This document shows positions 21,452 through 30,789 of a stretch of 55,873 nt of DNA, one piece after another. The stretch lies in the NCBI GenBank assembly GCA_020444165.1, contig JAHLLK010000036.1, forward strand, positions 1 through 55,873, given 5' to 3'. Position numbers and translations under genes: made by a program. The DNA is from Deltaproteobacteria bacterium (GTDB taxonomy: Bacteria > Desulfobacterota > Desulfarculia > Desulfarculales > Desulfarculaceae). The notes below the pieces were generated by a model, which searched no databases, was not told where the DNA came from, and saw nothing but the letters and a program-made list of their open reading frames with translations. Every line of letters begins with the position of its first letter. Position 1 is the stretch's first letter.

Positions 21452-22285
21452 ATGAGTAGAATCAATACCGCGCTCAAGCAAGACTTTGGCGAGAACCCCG
21501 TGGACGTCCGCGAGTCGGACCATTACACCGACGAGTACATCATCCCCTTTGTCAACAAATGGGACGAGTTGATCGACTGGGAGGCCCGGGCCGAGGGCGA
21601 GGGGGATTTCTTCATCGAGACCCTCAAAAAGCACGGCGCCCAGAACATCCTGGACGTGGCCACCGGCACCGGCTTCCACTCGGTGCGCCTGTTGAAGGCC
21701 GGCTTTGACGTCACCAGCGTGGACGGCAGCCCGGCCATGCTCTCCCGGGCTTTTGACAACGCCCGCAAGCACGGGCATGTGCTCAATACCTGCTGCGCCG
21801 ACTGGCGCTTCCTGAACCGGGACGTGCACGGCGAGTTCGACGCCATCATCTGCCTGGGCAACAGCTTCACCCATCTGTTCAAGGAGCGCGACCGCCGCAA
21901 GGCCTTGGCCGAATACTACGCCATGCTCAAGCACGACGGCATCCTGGTCATGGACCAGCGCAACTACGACACCATGATCGACAGCGGCTTCACCAGCAAG
22001 CACAAGTACCACTACTGCGGCGAGTCCTGCACGGCCGAGCCGGAGCACGTGGACGAGGGCCTGGCCCGCTTCAAGTACGAGTTCAAGGACGGCTCGGTCT
22101 ACCACCTGAACATGTTCCCCCTGCGGCGGGAATACCTGCGCCGGCTCATGAGGGAAGTGGGCTTCCAACGGGTCACCACCTTTGGCGATTACCAGAAGAA
22201 GTGGGCCAAGGACGATCCGGACTTCTTCACCCACGTGGCAGAGAAGGCCTATATCAGCGACGAGGAGTTCGCCAGTGGGGAGTAG
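21452..22285 (+). CDS. gsmt: Glycine/sarcosine N-methyltransferase
   Basis: A 277-residue cytosolic SAM-dependent methyltransferase that converts glycine to sarcosine and then to dimethylglycine. The SAM-binding motif I is ILDVATGTGFHSVRLL (about 66-81). DHYTDEYIIPFVNKWDELIDW at the N-terminus, CCADWRF and the MDQRNYD stretch are typical of bacterial GSMTs. A strong site, AGAAGGAGAA, precedes ATG 21452. The gene for the next methylation step overlaps its end by 11 nt, so the two are translated together. Confidence 0.93.
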   Translation: MSRINTALKQDFGENPVDVRESDHYTDEYIIPFVNKWDELIDWEARAEGEGDFFIETLKKHGAQNILDVATGTGFHSVRLLKAGFDVTSVDGSPAMLSRAFDNARKHGHVLNTCCADWRFLNRDVHGEFDAIICLGNSFTHLFKERDRRKALAEYYAMLKHDGILVMDQRNYDTMIDSGFTSKHKYHYCGESCTAEPEHVDEGLARFKYEFKDGSVYHLNMFPLRREYLRRLMREVGFQRVTTFGDYQKKWAKDDPDFFTHVAEKAYISDEEFASGE

Positions 22286-23111
22286 TGACAACAAGGTCGT
22301 GGACACGGCCCGCCAATACTACAACTCCAGCGACGCCGACAACTTCTATCACTGCATCTGGGGCGGCGAGGACATCCATATCGGCATGTACGACCACCCG
22401 GAGGAGGACATCGCCGCGGCCAGCCGCCGCACCGTGGAGATGATGGCGGCCAAGCTGGCCGGCCTGGGCCCCCAGAGCCAGGTGCTGGATTGCGGCTCCG
22501 GCTATGGCGGCGCGGCCCGCTATCTGGCCCGGCGTTTCGGCTGCCGGGTGACCGCCCTGAATCTGAGCGCGGTGGAGAATGAACGCCATCGCCGCAAGAA
22601 CCGGGAGCAGGGTCTGGACCACCTCATCACCGTGGTGGAAGGCAGCTTCGAGGACATTCCCTTCCCGGCCGACACCTTTGACGTGGCGTGGTCCCAGGAC
22701 GCGATCCTGCACAGCGGCAACCGCGGCCAGGTGGTGGCCGAGGTGGCCCGGGTGTTGAAACCCGGAGGCGAGTTCATCTTCACCGACCCCATGCGGACCG
22801 ACGACTGCCCCCAAGAGGTGCTCCAGCCCATTTTGGACCGCATCCTGTTGGAAGACCTGGGCTCCCCGGGCTTCTACCGCCAGGCCGCCGGCCAGGCGGG
22901 TCTCCAGGAGAGCTGCTTCGAGGCGTACACTCCCCAGCTGGTGCGGCACTACGCCCGCATCCTGGAGGAGACCGAGGCCCGCGAGGCCGAGATCCGGGAG
23001 AAGGTCAGCGAGGATTATCTCGCGCGCATGAAAAAGGGACTGGGCCACTGGGTGGACGGCGGCGAAAAGGGCCACCTCACCTGGGGCATCTTCCATTTCA
23101 AGACCACCTGA
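22275..23111 (+). CDS. sdmt: Sarcosine/dimethylglycine N-methyltransferase
   Basis: A 278-residue SAM-dependent methyltransferase that completes betaine synthesis (sarcosine to dimethylglycine to glycine betaine). ARQYYNSSDADNFYHCIWGG and IHIGMYDH are characteristic of SDMT, with motif I VLDCGSGYGGAARYLA (about 70-85) and FDVAWSQDAILHS. I chose GTG 22275 because GAGGAG lies 8 nt upstream; the start falls within the last codons of the previous gene. With metK and ahcY it completes a route from glycine to the osmolyte betaine. A strong terminator follows. Confidence 0.93.
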   Translation: MGSSDNKVVDTARQYYNSSDADNFYHCIWGGEDIHIGMYDHPEEDIAAASRRTVEMMAAKLAGLGPQSQVLDCGSGYGGAARYLARRFGCRVTALNLSAVENERHRRKNREQGLDHLITVVEGSFEDIPFPADTFDVAWSQDAILHSGNRGQVVAEVARVLKPGGEFIFTDPMRTDDCPQEVLQPILDRILLEDLGSPGFYRQAAGQAGLQESCFEAYTPQLVRHYARILEETEAREAEIREKVSEDYLARMKKGLGHWVDGGEKGHLTWGIFHFKTT

Positions 23112-23130
23112 GGGTGGTGATCTCTACTGC

Positions 23131-23163
23131 AAAACGCCGCGGCCCCCTGGGCCGCGGCGTTTT
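23131..23163 (+). terminator. Rho-independent terminator of the betaine cassette
   Basis: AAAACGCCGCGGCCC (23131-23145) pairs with GGGCCGCGGCGTTTT (23149-23163) around CCT, inside a run of eight T residues (23160-23167). It lies 19 nt after the SDMT stop codon. Confidence 0.92.
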
Positions 23164-23530
23164 TTTTAGGCCAAAGCGCGGTTGGACGGCCAGGGCAAAA
23201 ACCGCCCGGACGCCCCGGCCGGCTTTTTTCCTTTCCGCGGGAAAAGGGGGGCATTTAAAGCTCCCCTTGGAAGGATTGCGGGGTTACCCTGGATATATGC
23301 TTGCCCTGCCTTACCGCCGCCAAAGTGCTATGAGCCGCGGGGACTGGCCCAACCTTGGGCCGCCGCAGCGGTTGGGCTGCCGAGGTTGAGGGGCCGTCCG
23401 CTCTGCGGCGGCAAACCGCGACGGGTTCGGCCCTTCAGGGCGAACGTTCCCGGGGCAGGACGCAATTTTGTGCAGGGCAATGACGCTTTGACGCGTCAGA
23501 ATCGCTTCCGCTTGCCTGCATTTTTAAAGC

Positions 23531-23589
23531 TGCGCAATTTGGCGCGCCGTCCTTGGCGCGCCAAGCAGGCTGTTTTTCAACAGCCTGCT
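23531..23589 (+). repeat. Multi-hairpin element, copy F (3' portion only)
   Basis: GCGCAATTTGG leads into H4 (TTGGCGCGCC 23539-23548 with 23555-23564) and a final hairpin AGCAGGCTGTT/AACAGCCTGCT (23564-23589, loop TTTC). It matches the last half of copy E nearly base for base, while the first hairpins are missing or degenerate. The rest of the 23168-23649 gap has only small hairpins, such as GCCCTTCAGGGC near 23431, and no gene. Confidence 0.75.
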
Positions 23590-23649
23590 ATTCGAACAGA
23601 TAATGGTTTTTACCGCGAGTGGTTCAACGGCCGGTTAAAGGGGGTGGGC

Positions 23650-24990
23650 ATGGTTCGCCGGGCGGCCATTTTTTTGATCTTGATATTAGCTGCTTGCGCC
23701 GGGAGCCAGGCTGCCCGTGCCGCTGGGAAGGGGGCCTTGTCGCTGGAGGCGGCCCTGCAACTGGCCTATGAAAACAACCTGAAGGTGCAGAACGCCAGCC
23801 TGGAGGTGCAAAGGGCCTCCGACGCGGTGGACGCCGCGACCACCAAATTCTTTCCCTCCCTGCATTTCGACACCACGGTGAACTACAACCTGACCGAGCA
23901 GTCTTACAGCTTCCAAAAGGGGACTTGGGGCACCTATGAAGGCATTGGGCCCATCCCCCGCGATGACATCGATATCGAGACTCAGAGCGGTTTCACCACC
24001 ATCCTTTCCGCCCGCCTGAGCCAGCCCCTTTCCCAGCTTTACCGCATCGATCTGAACGTGGAACAGCACCGTATCAAGATGGAAATGGCCCAGGAAGAGC
24101 TGCGGGCCCAACAGCAATCCGTGGCCAAAGAGGTCAAGGACGCCTATTACCAGGTGCTGCAAAAAGAGAGCGCCCTGGCGGCCACGGAAGAATCCATTGT
24201 CTTTTACCGCGAGCTGAACCGGATCACCCAGCACTATCTCCAAGAGCAAACCGTGCTGGAAACCGATCAACTGGAAGTGAAAACCCGCCTGGCCAAGGCC
24301 GAACTCCAGGCCCTGAGCCAAGGAAACGAGCTGGCCGATGAAAAGGAGCGGCTCAACAACCTGCTGGGCCGGGATCTCACCGCCCCGGTCTCGGTGGTCA
24401 AGGTGCCGGAGCGCGAGGCCTATGAGGTCGATCTGCCCGCGGCCCAGGCCCTGGCCCTGGAGCAGCGCCCGGAGATCGGCGAAAGCAAGCTGAAGCTCCT
24501 GCACGCGGAGAACAGCCGCAGCATCAAGGTCGCCGAGTACATCCCCGACCTGTGGTTCACGGCCAGCTATGACAAGCTTTACGACGTGGAGCTGATCCCC
24601 GGCGACCTGGCCACGGTGGGGATTTTGTTCCGCTGGGAGTTTTACGATTGGGGGCGCAAGCAGAGCGAACTGGCCGCCAGGAAAAAGGATGTGCAAAAAG
24701 CCCAGAACGGCATCAAGCAAACCACGGACCAGGTGCTCTTGCAGGTCAACAAGATTTACCGCAAGCTCACGGAGGCCCGGGCCCGCCTCAAGGTGGCGGC
24801 CCTGTCCCGGGATACGGCCCGGGCCAAGCTGCGGGTAACCATGCAGCAGTACAAGCAGAAGGCGGTGCTCCTGGATAGCTTGTTACAGGCGGAAAGCGAT
24901 GTGGCGGAGGCTAACCGGCAATATGAAGACGCCTTGCTGGCCTTTTGGAAAACCAAGGCCGCCTTTGAAAAGGCGCTGGGAGAAGCGTGA
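23650..24990 (+). CDS. TolC-family outer-membrane efflux protein
   Basis: A 446-residue channel protein. The N-terminal signal (MVRRAAIFLILILAACAGS) contains LAAC, so it may be lipid-anchored, though a plain Sec cut near AARA is also possible. SLEAALQLAYENNLKVQNA opens the first OEP repeat and EVDLPAAQALALEQRPEIG the second; the rest is long amphipathic helices. I chose ATG 23650 at the signal peptide; the open frame back to 23182 crosses hairpin element F. The stop is directly followed by the ATG of the adaptor gene, so this is the first gene of a tripartite RND pump operon. Confidence 0.9.
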   Translation: MVRRAAIFLILILAACAGSQAARAAGKGALSLEAALQLAYENNLKVQNASLEVQRASDAVDAATTKFFPSLHFDTTVNYNLTEQSYSFQKGTWGTYEGIGPIPRDDIDIETQSGFTTILSARLSQPLSQLYRIDLNVEQHRIKMEMAQEELRAQQQSVAKEVKDAYYQVLQKESALAATEESIVFYRELNRITQHYLQEQTVLETDQLEVKTRLAKAELQALSQGNELADEKERLNNLLGRDLTAPVSVVKVPEREAYEVDLPAAQALALEQRPEIGESKLKLLHAENSRSIKVAEYIPDLWFTASYDKLYDVELIPGDLATVGILFRWEFYDWGRKQSELAARKKDVQKAQNGIKQTTDQVLLQVNKIYRKLTEARARLKVAALSRDTARAKLRVTMQQYKQKAVLLDSLLQAESDVAEANRQYEDALLAFWKTKAAFEKALGEA

Positions 24991-26115
24991 ATGAAAGCCT
25001 GCACCAAGCTGTCAGGAGCGTGGCTGCTTTGCGCGTTGCTCGTGGCGGGCTGCGGCAGCCAGGATTCCTATGAAAATCCCCTGCGCCCGGTGCGGGTGGC
25101 CGTGGTGAAAAAGCACACGGTGCAGCGGGCGTTGCGCTACTCCACCAACATCGAGCCCTTCAGCCAGGTCAACCTGGCCTTTCAGGCGGGGGGCTATTTG
25201 CGGGGCATCTTGCAGGTCCCGGGCGTGGACGGCCGCCCCCGCGACGTGCAGCAAGGCGACGTGGTGGCGCGGGACACCGTCCTGGCCACGGTGGACCCCA
25301 GCGACTACCGCCAGAAGGTGCGCCAGGCCCAGGCCCAGTTGGCCTCGGCCCAGGCCGCGCTCACCAAGGCCAAACTGGACTGGGGCCGGGCCCAGGCCCT
25401 CTATGGCGCCCAGAGCCTCACCAAGCCGGATTACGACGCGGCCGTGCAGGAGCTGGGCCAGGCCCAGGCCCAGGTGGATGGCGCCGTGGCCCAACTGGGG
25501 GAAGCCGAGATCACCCTGGCCTATTGTTTCCTGAAGGCTCCCAGCCCGGGCGTGGTGTTGCAGCGCAGTGTGGAGGTGGGCGATCTGGTGGGCATCGGCA
25601 CCCTGGGTTTTGTCATCTCCGATGTATCCTCGGTCAAGGCGGTGTTCGGGGTGCCCGGCCTGGTGCTGCCGCACCTGAAAATGGGCGAGCGGTTCGGCAT
25701 TGTCACCGATTCCCTGCCTGACCGCGAGTTTCAGGGGCGGGTCACCGCGATCTCCCCGGCGGCCAACACCTCGGTGCGGGTCTTCGAAGTGGAGCTGACC
25801 ATTCCCAACCCGGACAACCTCCTGAAACCGGGCATGATCGCCTCCCTGGAAGTGAACCGCGGCCTGCCCCAGCCCTCCCTGACCATGGTGCCCATCGGCG
25901 CGGTGGTGCGCTCCAAGACTGATCCCCAGGGCTACGCCGTGTACGTGCTGCCCGGCAGTGCGGACGAGCAGGCGGCCGAACTCCGCGACGTGAGCCTGGG
26001 CCAGGTGGCGGGCAACTTGATCGCGGTCACCCAGGGCGTGGAGCCCGGGGAGCGGATCATCGTGACCGGGGCCAGCCTGGTCACGGACGGCGAAAAGGTG
26101 CGGGTAATTCCTTAA
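24991..26115 (+). CDS. RND efflux periplasmic adaptor lipoprotein
   Basis: A 374-residue HlyD/AcrA-type adaptor with a lipobox (LLVAGC) near residue 21, so it is probably anchored to the inner membrane by lipid. The lipoyl half-domain (VNLAFQAGGYLRGILQV), a coiled-coil hairpin (QKVRQAQAQLASAQAALTKA), the second half (AYCFLKAPSPGVVLQRSVEVGD) and the beta-barrel (RVFEVELTIPNPDNLLKPG) appear in order. A 14-residue insert after GGYLRGIL (PGVDGRPRDVQQG) lengthens the lipoyl loop. It links the pump at 26132 to the channel encoded just upstream. Confidence 0.92.
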   Translation: MKACTKLSGAWLLCALLVAGCGSQDSYENPLRPVRVAVVKKHTVQRALRYSTNIEPFSQVNLAFQAGGYLRGILQVPGVDGRPRDVQQGDVVARDTVLATVDPSDYRQKVRQAQAQLASAQAALTKAKLDWGRAQALYGAQSLTKPDYDAAVQELGQAQAQVDGAVAQLGEAEITLAYCFLKAPSPGVVLQRSVEVGDLVGIGTLGFVISDVSSVKAVFGVPGLVLPHLKMGERFGIVTDSLPDREFQGRVTAISPAANTSVRVFEVELTIPNPDNLLKPGMIASLEVNRGLPQPSLTMVPIGAVVRSKTDPQGYAVYVLPGSADEQAAELRDVSLGQVAGNLIAVTQGVEPGERIIVTGASLVTDGEKVRVIP

Positions 26116-26131
26116 GGTCCGGGATGGTACG

Positions 26132-29100
26132 GTGGCATATCAGGACGAAACGGAACTGATTCAGGAAAAGCACAATGTGGCCCGGTTCTTCACCACGAAC
26201 CGGCACATCTCCTGCGTGCTCCTCTTGGCGGTTTTCCTGGCCGGGTTCTACGGCTACGCCAACATACCCAAGCTGAAGGACCCGGTCATCCCGGTGCGGG
26301 TGGCCACCGCGGTGATCCCCTGGCCCGGGGTCAGCGCGGAAAAGGTGGAGCAGTTGGTCACCCGGCCGGTGGAGGAAACCATCGCCACCAACCTGTCCAT
26401 CCACCAGCCCGCGGCAGACTCCTACGGCATCAAATCCTTCACCATTCCCGGCCTGGCCGTCATCCAGATCCAACTGGGCGACGGGGTGGACGACACCGAA
26501 AAAGAGTTCAACGACATCAACCTGAAGCTGAACGCCCAGAACGCGAGCCTGCCCCAGGGGGCGGGACCCATTCAGTTCAACAGCGGTTTCGGGGAGACCG
26601 CGGCCCTGATGCTCACCGTGGCCAGCCCCAAGGAAAGCCCGGTGGAGTTGGCGATCCGGGCCCGGGACCTCAACCAGGCCCTGGCCCGGGTCCGCCGGGC
26701 CCTGCCGGCCGGGGCCGGCGGGAAGCGCCTGGCCGTGGTGGTGCCCCTGGCCCGCGCGGTGGATCCCACCATCCCGCTCCGCCTGCGGAACCTGTTGGCC
26801 AAGGGCCTCGCGGCCGCCGGCCTGGGCACGGGCATCAAGCTCCTGGACGGCCCGGGTTTCGTGGGGCTGGATATGACCACCGCGGCCAGCGAGGCCGCGG
26901 TGCTGGCCTTTGTGGACCGCTTTGCCCAGGAGCGCCTGGGGCTCTCGGGCCTGCATCCGGACGCCTGGCCCACCATCACCATCGGCGACCCCCGGGAGAC
27001 CCTGGCGCGGCTGACCCGGGTGGCCGGGGACAAGTACTCCTACGCCGAGCTGGACGACCTCACCGACCTGATCCAACGGACCGTGCAGGGCGTGCCCCAG
27101 GTGTCCAAGGTGGACCGCTCGGGGGTGTTGCCCCAGCAGGTCTACCTGGCCTATTCCCAGGAAAAGTTGGCGGCCTACGGGGTGCAGCCCGACAAGATCA
27201 AGAGCATCCTGAACGCGCGCAACATCACCCTGCCGGGCGGGGTGTTGCAGATCGCCGACACCAACATCTACATCGACCCCTCGGGCCAGTTCACCAGCGC
27301 GGGCCAGATCGGCGACGTGATCATCACCGCCACCTCCTCGGGCATCCCGGTGTATCTCCGCGATCTGGTGGACATCTACGACTCCTATCAAAGCCCGCCC
27401 CGCTTCCTCAACTACTTCTCCAGCCGGGACGCGGCGGGCAACTGGATCCGCGGCAAGGCCATCACCCTGTCCGTGATGATGCATGACAAGGAGCAGATCA
27501 ACCAGTTCGGCACGGCCATCGACGCGGCCCTGCGGGAGCTGCGGCAGCGCCTGCCCGCGGACTTGATCATCGCCAAGACCTCCAACCAGCCGCGCCAGGT
27601 CAAGGAGAACATCGACCTGTTCATGACCGCCTTGTACGAGGCGATCCTCTTGGTGGTGGTGGTGGCGCTGTTGGGTTTCTGGGAATGGCGCTCGGCTTTG
27701 TTGATGGCCATCTCCATCCCCATCACCCTGGCCCTGACCTTTGCCATGATCTACATGCTGGGCCTCGATCTCCAGCAGGTCTCCATCGCCACCCTCATCA
27801 TCGCCCTGGGTTTGCTGGTGGACGACCCCATTGTGGCCGGCGACGCCATCAAACGGGACCTGGCCGTGGGCCATCCCCCCTCCCTGGCCGCCTGGCTGGG
27901 GCCCACCAAGCTGGCCAAGGCCATCCTCTTCGCCACCATCACCAACATCGTGGCCTATCTGCCCTTCCTTCTGTTGTCAGGCAACACGGGTAAGTTCCTC
28001 TACAGCCTGCCCATTGTCATGGCCTGCGCCTTGATCGCCTCCCGGCTGGTCTCCATGACCTTCTTGCCGCTGTTGGGCTATTACCTCCTGCGGCCTTCCA
28101 AAAAGCCGGAGCGGTCCCTGGAGGAACGCACCAAAACGGGTTTCAGCGGCCATTACTACCGGGTGGGCAACTTCGCCATCCGGCACCGCTGGCTGGTGTT
28201 CGTCGGCTCCCTGGCCTTCCTGGTCTTTGGCGCCTGGGAGGCCCGGCAGCTCAAGGTGGCGTTCTTCCCGGATGACATCCAGTATCTGTTCTATATCGAC
28301 GTGTGGCTGCCCAACAACGCGCCCCTGTCGGCCACCGACGACACCTCCCGGCGGGTGGCGGCCATCGTGCAGGAGGAGGTGGCCAAGTTCGCCCAGGCCC
28401 GGGCGGGCCAGGACGGCCGGGCGCCCCGGGTGTTGGAGCACGTGACCACCTTTGTGGGCGGCAGCGGTCCGCGCTTCTGGTTCTCGCTGACCCCCCAGCT
28501 CAACCAGCTCAACTACGCCCAGCTCATTGTGGAGGTGCAGAAAAAGGAGGACACGCCCCTCTTGGTGGCGCCCTTGCAAAAGCGCCTCTCGGCCGAGATC
28601 GCCGGGGCGCGCATCAGCGTGCGGCAGCTCCAGACCAACCCGGTGGAGAAGCCCATCGCCATCCGCATTTCCGGCCGCTCGGAAATCAGCGCGGCCAAGA
28701 GCCGGGAGGAGATCCGCACCCTCAGGGCCTTGGCCCAGCAGGTCACCCAGATCCTCGCGGCTGCGCCCGAGGCCTCCCGCATCCACGACGATTGGGGCGC
28801 CCCCAACTTCAAGGTCCAGCTTCTGGTGGACTCGGACCGGGCCAACCAGGCCGGGGTCACCAATCAGGACGTGGCCGCTTCCTCCACCGCGGCCATGAAC
28901 GGCATCCAGGTGACCACCCTCCTGAAGGGGGACAAGCAGATACCGGTGTTGGTGCGGCTCTTGCCCGAGGAGCGCTCCCAGTTATCCAGTATCGAAAACC
29001 TCTACATCTACTCTTCGGAAGGCACCCAGAAGGTGCCCCTCCTGAACATCTCTAAAATCGCCTATTCCATGGAGACCGGCAAGATCAACCGGTTGGAGCA

Positions 29101-29776
29101 TTTCCGCACGGTCACCGTGGAGGGCTATCCCGTGCCCGGGGCCTTGTCCTCCGAGGTGCTCGAGGCGGCCCTGCCCCAGCTGAGGGAGTTCGAGAAAACC
29201 CTGCCGCCGGGCTACAAGATGGTGATCGGCGGGGAGAAGGCCAAGCAGGTCATCGGGTTCCACAACCTGGCCATCGTGCTGCTCATTTCGGTTTCCCTCA
29301 TCTTCGTCGCCCTGGTGATCCAGTTCAACAACGCAGTCAAGCCGTTCCTGGTGTTCGCCGCGGTGCCCTATGGCGCGGTGGGCGCCTTGATCGCCCTGGA
29401 CATCATGAACGAGCCGTTCGGCTTCATGGCCTTTTTGGGGATCGCCAGCCTGGTGGGGGTGATCGTGAGCCACGTCATCGTGCTGTTTGATTTCATCGAG
29501 CAGAAGAGCGAGGAAGGCGAACCCCTGCGGGAGTCCCTGCTGGAAGCCGGCATCATCCGCCTGCGGCCGGTGATGATCACGGTGGGGGCCACGGTGCTGG
29601 CCCTGATCCCCCTGGCCATGCACGGCGGCCCCTTGTGGCAGCCCCTGTGCTACGCCCAGATCGGCGGCCTGGCCCTGGCCACCTTCATCGAGCTTCTGCT
29701 GGTGCCGGTGTTGTACGCCATTTTCGTGCTGGATCTGAAGATCATCAAGTGGGAGGGCCGGCAGGAAGATCTGTAG
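26132..29776 (+). CDS. RND-family efflux pump with enlarged porter domain
   Basis: A 1214-residue inner-membrane proton-driven transporter, against 1020-1060 for AcrB-type pumps. TM1 is about residues 27-45. The TM4 proton-relay acidic pair is Asp564-Asp565 in LLVDDPIVAGDA, and the last helices end near residue 1205. The extra length is mostly one insertion of about 130 residues (about 170-300), between FGETAALMLTVASP and KYSYAELDDLTDLI, in the first periplasmic porter loop. It contains AVVVPLARAVDPTIPLRLRN and LHPDAWPTITIGDP. I recall similar long pumps in other deltaproteobacteria, so it may define a subfamily. The GTG 26132 start is weakly supported but is followed by a coherent cytosolic N-terminus. 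The substrate is unknown. Confidence 0.92.
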   Translation: MAYQDETELIQEKHNVARFFTTNRHISCVLLLAVFLAGFYGYANIPKLKDPVIPVRVATAVIPWPGVSAEKVEQLVTRPVEETIATNLSIHQPAADSYGIKSFTIPGLAVIQIQLGDGVDDTEKEFNDINLKLNAQNASLPQGAGPIQFNSGFGETAALMLTVASPKESPVELAIRARDLNQALARVRRALPAGAGGKRLAVVVPLARAVDPTIPLRLRNLLAKGLAAAGLGTGIKLLDGPGFVGLDMTTAASEAAVLAFVDRFAQERLGLSGLHPDAWPTITIGDPRETLARLTRVAGDKYSYAELDDLTDLIQRTVQGVPQVSKVDRSGVLPQQVYLAYSQEKLAAYGVQPDKIKSILNARNITLPGGVLQIADTNIYIDPSGQFTSAGQIGDVIITATSSGIPVYLRDLVDIYDSYQSPPRFLNYFSSRDAAGNWIRGKAITLSVMMHDKEQINQFGTAIDAALRELRQRLPADLIIAKTSNQPRQVKENIDLFMTALYEAILLVVVVALLGFWEWRSALLMAISIPITLALTFAMIYMLGLDLQQVSIATLIIALGLLVDDPIVAGDAIKRDLAVGHPPSLAAWLGPTKLAKAILFATITNIVAYLPFLLLSGNTGKFLYSLPIVMACALIASRLVSMTFLPLLGYYLLRPSKKPERSLEERTKTGFSGHYYRVGNFAIRHRWLVFVGSLAFLVFGAWEARQLKVAFFPDDIQYLFYIDVWLPNNAPLSATDDTSRRVAAIVQEEVAKFAQARAGQDGRAPRVLEHVTTFVGGSGPRFWFSLTPQLNQLNYAQLIVEVQKKEDTPLLVAPLQKRLSAEIAGARISVRQLQTNPVEKPIAIRISGRSEISAAKSREEIRTLRALAQQVTQILAAAPEASRIHDDWGAPNFKVQLLVDSDRANQAGVTNQDVAASSTAAMNGIQVTTLLKGDKQIPVLVRLLPEERSQLSSIENLYIYSSEGTQKVPLLNISKIAYSMETGKINRLEHFRTVTVEGYPVPGALSSEVLEAALPQLREFEKTLPPGYKMVIGGEKAKQVIGFHNLAIVLLISVSLIFVALVIQFNNAVKPFLVFAAVPYGAVGALIALDIMNEPFGFMAFLGIASLVGVIVSHVIVLFDFIEQKSEEGEPLRESLLEAGIIRLRPVMITVGATVLALIPLAMHGGPLWQPLCYAQIGGLALATFIELLLVPVLYAIFVLDLKIIKWEGRQEDL

Positions 29777-29846
29777 CCGGCCCCGAGGCCAAACTCCCGT
29801 CCTCCGCGGGGGCCGGTTCCCAGCCCACCGCCGTTTTACCCTGGTT

Positions 29847-30605
29847 TCAAATGAGCCCGCCGTTGATCCGCAGGGTTTGGCCGTTCACCCAGCCAGCCTC
29901 CGGGCTCACTAGGAACGAGACGACTCTGGCGATGTCTTCCGGTTGGCCCAGGCGCTCCAGGGGCGGCATCTTGGCCAGGTGCTCGACCTGCTCCGGGGTC
30001 TTGCCCGTAAAAAACAGCTCCGTGGCGATGGGGCCGGGGGCCACGGCGTTGACCGTGATGTTGCGCCCCCGGAGTTCCTTGGCCAAGATGCTGGTCATCG
30101 CTTCCACCGCGGCCTTGGTGGCGGCGTAAACCGGGTAGCCGGGCAGGGCCAGGTATTTGACGCTGCTGGAGAAGTTGACGATACGCCCCCCGTCGCGCAG
30201 CTTTTGGGCGGCCTCGCGCAGGGTGTTGAAGGTGCCTTTGAAGTTGATGGCCACCAGGCGGTCGAACAGCTTGTCGTCCGTATCGGCCAAATTTACAAAG
30301 CCGGGCTGCATGACACCGGCGTTGTTGACCAGGATGTCCACCCCCCCGAATTTGGCGGCGGCCTGCGCGAACAGGGCCGTCACTTGGGCCGGGTCGGCCA
30401 CGTCCGCCTGAAACGCCATGGCTTGGCCGCCTTGGGCCCGGATATCCTCCACCACGGCCGCGGCGTCCGCCGCCCGCCCGGCGTAATTCACCAGCACCGC
30501 CAGGCCATCGGCGGCCAACCGTTTGACCACGGCCGCCCCGATGCCCCGGGAAGATCCCGTGACAATGGCAACCCTGGGGCCTTTGGGTTGCTTACTCGTG
30601 ATCAT
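29847..30605 (-). CDS. Short-chain dehydrogenase/reductase (classical SDR)
   Basis: A 252-residue Rossmann-fold oxidoreductase. The cofactor motif TGSSRGIG (16-23), the NNAG motif (94-97), the catalytic Ser near 147 and the Tyr160-x3-Lys164 pair (YPVYAATK) are all present, and the C-terminus GQTLRINGGLI is typical. It resembles FabG or glucose-dehydrogenase-like SDRs; the coenzyme is probably NADP(H), and the substrate cannot be read from sequence. It is a single gene, convergent with the RND operon (70 nt apart, with a weak CCGGCCCC/GGGGCCGG hairpin between them) and divergent from the flavoprotein gene at 30790. Confidence 0.9.
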   Translation of the reverse strand: MITSKQPKGPRVAIVTGSSRGIGAAVVKRLAADGLAVLVNYAGRAADAAAVVEDIRAQGGQAMAFQADVADPAQVTALFAQAAAKFGGVDILVNNAGVMQPGFVNLADTDDKLFDRLVAINFKGTFNTLREAAQKLRDGGRIVNFSSSVKYLALPGYPVYAATKAAVEAMTSILAKELRGRNITVNAVAPGPIATELFFTGKTPEQVEHLAKMPPLERLGQPEDIARVVSFLVSPEAGWVNGQTLRINGGLI

Positions 30606-30789
30606 ATTCGTCTCCTTGGGTTGGGGTTTAGTTATATCCTCCCCTCAAACTTCGGATAAAGGAAGGCGAATGAGCAAAATCTGGTCGGGGAAGGTGTATG
30701 CCCGAATCCCACCCGGGGATGGGCTCCCGGCCTCGACTCAACGCTGATAATATCGTTTGATTACTGCCAGCGAATGGAAGGAGATTGTC

